Shown here piece after piece: positions 5,102 through 6,630 of a stretch of 6,630 nucleotides of DNA. Each line of letters opens with the position of its first letter. The first letter of the stretch is position 1. The stretch lies in the NCBI GenBank assembly GCA_002331465.1, contig DCYM01000175.1, positions 1 through 6,630 on the forward strand. Direction: 5' to 3'. A model generated the notes under the pieces. The model did not search any database. It saw only the letters and a list, made by a program, of their open reading frames with translations, and was not told where the DNA came from. The position numbers and the translations under genes were made by a program. This DNA is from Candidatus Neomicrothrix sp. UBA2110 (GTDB lineage Bacteria > Actinomycetota > Acidimicrobiia > Acidimicrobiales > Poriferisodalaceae).

Positions 5102-5794
5102 GTGACAACAGACACTGAAGGCCCAGAACAGTTCGCTCAATTACGTTGGCAGCGAACACCTAACTCCACCGAAATTATTCTGCTGCGCCACGGAGCGTCC
5201 CAGCCTTTTGTGCCCGGAGAACCGTTCCCTCTAATTGAAGGACAAGGCGACCCGGCACTGTCGACAGTCGGGTTAACCCAAGCTGAGAAGTCAGCTCACC
5301 GCTTGAAGCGAGAACCCATTGACGCGCTTTACGCGACGAACATGGAACGAACCCAACAAACCGTGGCACCCCTTGCAGAGTTGCTTGGTCTTGACGTGAC
5401 AATCGAACGAGACCTACGAGAAATTCATTTAGGAGAATGGGAAGGTGGATTACTTCGACAAAAAGCGGCTGAGAATCATCCCACGTACCAGAAGATGCTC
5501 CTCGAAGAACGCTGGGACGCCATCCCTGGGGCTGAAACTAATGAAGAGTTTGGTGACCGTTGCCTCGATGCCCTTGAAAAAATAGCTGCACGACATCTAG
5601 GCGAGTTGGTGTTGTGCACGGTGCACGGTGGAGTAATCGGTTCCACTCTTGCTCGAATTGCTAAATCGCGCCCCTTTGCGTTCGGAGGTGCCGATAACTG
5701 CTCAATCAGCCAGATCATCTGGACCGAGGGTCAGTGGACCATTCGACGCTTCAACGACAGCAGCCACTTGTTTGACCAACTTCATCACGGATAA
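5102..5794 (+). CDS. Histidine phosphatase superfamily protein (phosphoglycerate-mutase-like)
   Basis: A probably cytoplasmic protein of 230 residues from GTG 5102, with no signal peptide or membrane segment. It should remove or transfer a phosphate through a phospho-histidine. Visible catalytic set: LLRHG with R29 and the nucleophile H30, R83 in TNMERTQQTV, the proton donor E107 in LREIHLGEWEG, and H175 in CTVHGG. The short size and REIHLGEWEG block fit the broad phosphatase branch (cobalamin-phosphate, sugar-phosphate or phosphoglycerate phosphatase relatives) better than true glycolytic mutase; the substrate cannot be assigned. The frame also allows TTG 5093, adding three residues. GTG 5102 is preferred because a -10-like TACGTT sits seven bases upstream and no SD exists for either start. 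It follows amtB by 101 bp with a strong stem-loop between, so it is probably a separate unit, and it converges with the M18 gene. Confidence 0.85.
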   Translation: MTTDTEGPEQFAQLRWQRTPNSTEIILLRHGASQPFVPGEPFPLIEGQGDPALSTVGLTQAEKSAHRLKREPIDALYATNMERTQQTVAPLAELLGLDVTIERDLREIHLGEWEGGLLRQKAAENHPTYQKMLLEERWDAIPGAETNEEFGDRCLDALEKIAARHLGELVLCTVHGGVIGSTLARIAKSRPFAFGGADNCSISQIIWTEGQWTIRRFNDSSHLFDQLHHG

Positions 5795-5807
5795 CTCGAA
5801 TCCGTGT

Positions 5808-5843
5808 GGGCTTGGTGGAGCTAGTCGCTAGCCAGAAAAGCCC
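5808..5843. terminator. Possible bidirectional terminator between convergent genes
   Basis: GGGCTT (5808-5813) and AAGCCC (5838-5843) form an outer stem, and GCTAG (5820-5824) and CTAGC (5828-5832) form an inner stem with loop TCG, separated by an unequal internal loop. The structure lies over the 26-bp gap and the last codons of the M18 gene, ending 49 bases past the phosphatase stop. There is no T-run on either strand. Suggestive only. Confidence 0.35.
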
Positions 5844-6630
5844 CCAACGCGGAAGTGAGATATTGCGGATCGGCGGCACCCCCGAGTTCGCGCGCAGAGT
5901 GCATCGACAATTGGGCACTCCCTACATCAACGACCGACATGCCTAACTGCGCTGCGGTTATCGGACCGATCGTGGTACCGCACGGCAAATCGGTTCGATG
6001 CGCGTATTGCTGAAAAGGAACCCCAGCATTACGACAAGCAGATTGGAATAGAGCACTACTTTCAGCATCAGTGGCATAGCGAACGTTGGCATTGAGTTTG
6101 ATAACCGGACCACCGTTCAAAATGACACGATGCTCTGGCTCATGGCGATCGACATAGTTGGGATGCACAGCATGGGCGCCGTCCGCGGAAACGCACCACG
6201 ACCTCGTCAAAGCGCGAAGAAATTGGTCGCGCGTCACCGCACGAGTAGTCGCTAGGCGTTCTAAAGCGTTGGCAAGCATCGGCCCTCGAGCGCCGCTCGA
6301 AGATTCACTCCCGATTTCCTCATGGTCAAATAGCGCTACGACCGAAATCGTGTCATCAGCCGGAGTTTCGATCTCCTGTAGGGCCTGCAGCGCGGCATGG
6401 CAAGAGGCAAGGTTGTCTATTCTCGGTGCCGCGTAAAGCTCCTCATGGCGCCCTAAAACCGTCGAGGCAGTCAGATCGTGACACATGACATCCCATGAAC
6501 GGACGTCGGAGGATTCAACGTCGAGCTGTTCAGCGACGAATGATCTAAATCCGCCCTCGTCGACATCGCCTAAACCCCAGATCGGTGAAAGATGTGACTG
6601 GCGGTCTAACTTCAGCCCTTCGTTCACTTC
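5821..6630 (-). CDS. apeB: M18 family aminopeptidase (aspartyl aminopeptidase type), C-terminal part, 5' truncated by window edge
   Basis: A zinc metallopeptidase that removes N-terminal residues, acidic ones in characterised relatives; normally cytoplasmic and oligomeric. The frame is open to base 6630, and the GTG at 6627 is internal (VNEGLKLDRQ is a mid-protein family motif). About 269 residues are visible, against roughly 430 in the family, so ~160 N-terminal residues, including the first zinc histidine, lie outside. Counting from the 6627 codon, the metal and catalytic set is D71 (APRIDN), E103 and E104 (FDHEEIGSESSSG), D149 (SADGAHAVHPN) and H243 (SMHSARE). E103 is the likely general base. 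The D149-H243 spacing of 94 agrees with the human enzyme as I recall it. RTDLPCGTTIGP is another family block. No disabling change is seen. The stop TAG lies 26 bp from the convergent phosphatase gene. Family is firm; physiological substrate is not. Confidence 0.92.
   Translation of the reverse strand, partial: EVNEGLKLDRQSHLSPIWGLGDVDEGGFRSFVAEQLDVESSDVRSWDVMCHDLTASTVLGRHEELYAAPRIDNLASCHAALQALQEIETPADDTISVVALFDHEEIGSESSSGARGPMLANALERLATTRAVTRDQFLRALTRSWCVSADGAHAVHPNYVDRHEPEHRVILNGGPVIKLNANVRYATDAESSALFQSACRNAGVPFQQYAHRTDLPCGTTIGPITAAQLGMSVVDVGSAQLSMHSARELGGAADPQYLTSALGAFLASD

Noticed and set aside
1..6630. Mobile element, CRISPR, prophage or defence system
   Set aside because: No transposase, integrase, regular spaced repeats, attachment-site duplications or defence-like domains are visible; all genes are core metabolic families.

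Overview
The window reads as a stretch of bacterial chromosome, most likely from an actinobacterium (Actinomycetota) of moderate GC content. The evidence is threefold: the close resemblance of the cystathionine beta-synthase, cystathionine gamma-synthase/lyase and ammonium transporter to actinobacterial proteins as I know them, a GlnR-type nitrogen operator, and starts that look leaderless. This is judged by eye; no database search was run and a genus cannot be named. It looks like ordinary core metabolism. I see no mobile element, CRISPR array, tRNA, rRNA or toxin/defence cassette.

Layout. Positions 1-876 (+) hold the 3' end of a large fused indolepyruvate ferredoxin oxidoreductase-type gene, cut by the left edge. 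After a 185-bp gap comes a two-gene operon: cbs (1062-2459), encoding cystathionine beta-synthase with a C-terminal CBS-domain pair, and a cystathionine gamma-synthase/gamma-lyase gene (2456-3646), with the two genes overlapping by 4 bp. A 124-bp gap then carries a good GlnR box, a -10 element and a Shine-Dalgarno (SD) sequence for the ammonium transporter gene amtB (3771-5000). The 101-bp gap after amtB holds a 17-bp stem-loop with a GAGA tetraloop, next to a histidine-phosphatase-superfamily gene (about 5102-5794, +) that probably has a leaderless start. Converging on it from the right is the 3' part of an M18 aminopeptidase gene (5821-6630, -), cut by the right edge.

How the genes fit together. 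The first two complete genes form a sulfur amino-acid module (homocysteine plus serine to cystathionine, and cystathionine chemistry onward or in reverse). amtB is a separate nitrogen-regulated unit. The phosphatase and the aminopeptidase have no obvious pathway link to either. No previously undescribed multi-gene system is evident. The items most worth a second look are non-coding or small-scale: the long stem-loop overlapping the phosphatase promoter, the GlnR operator upstream of amtB, and a 27-bp tandem duplication at the very end of amtB that doubles the cytoplasmic tail motif.
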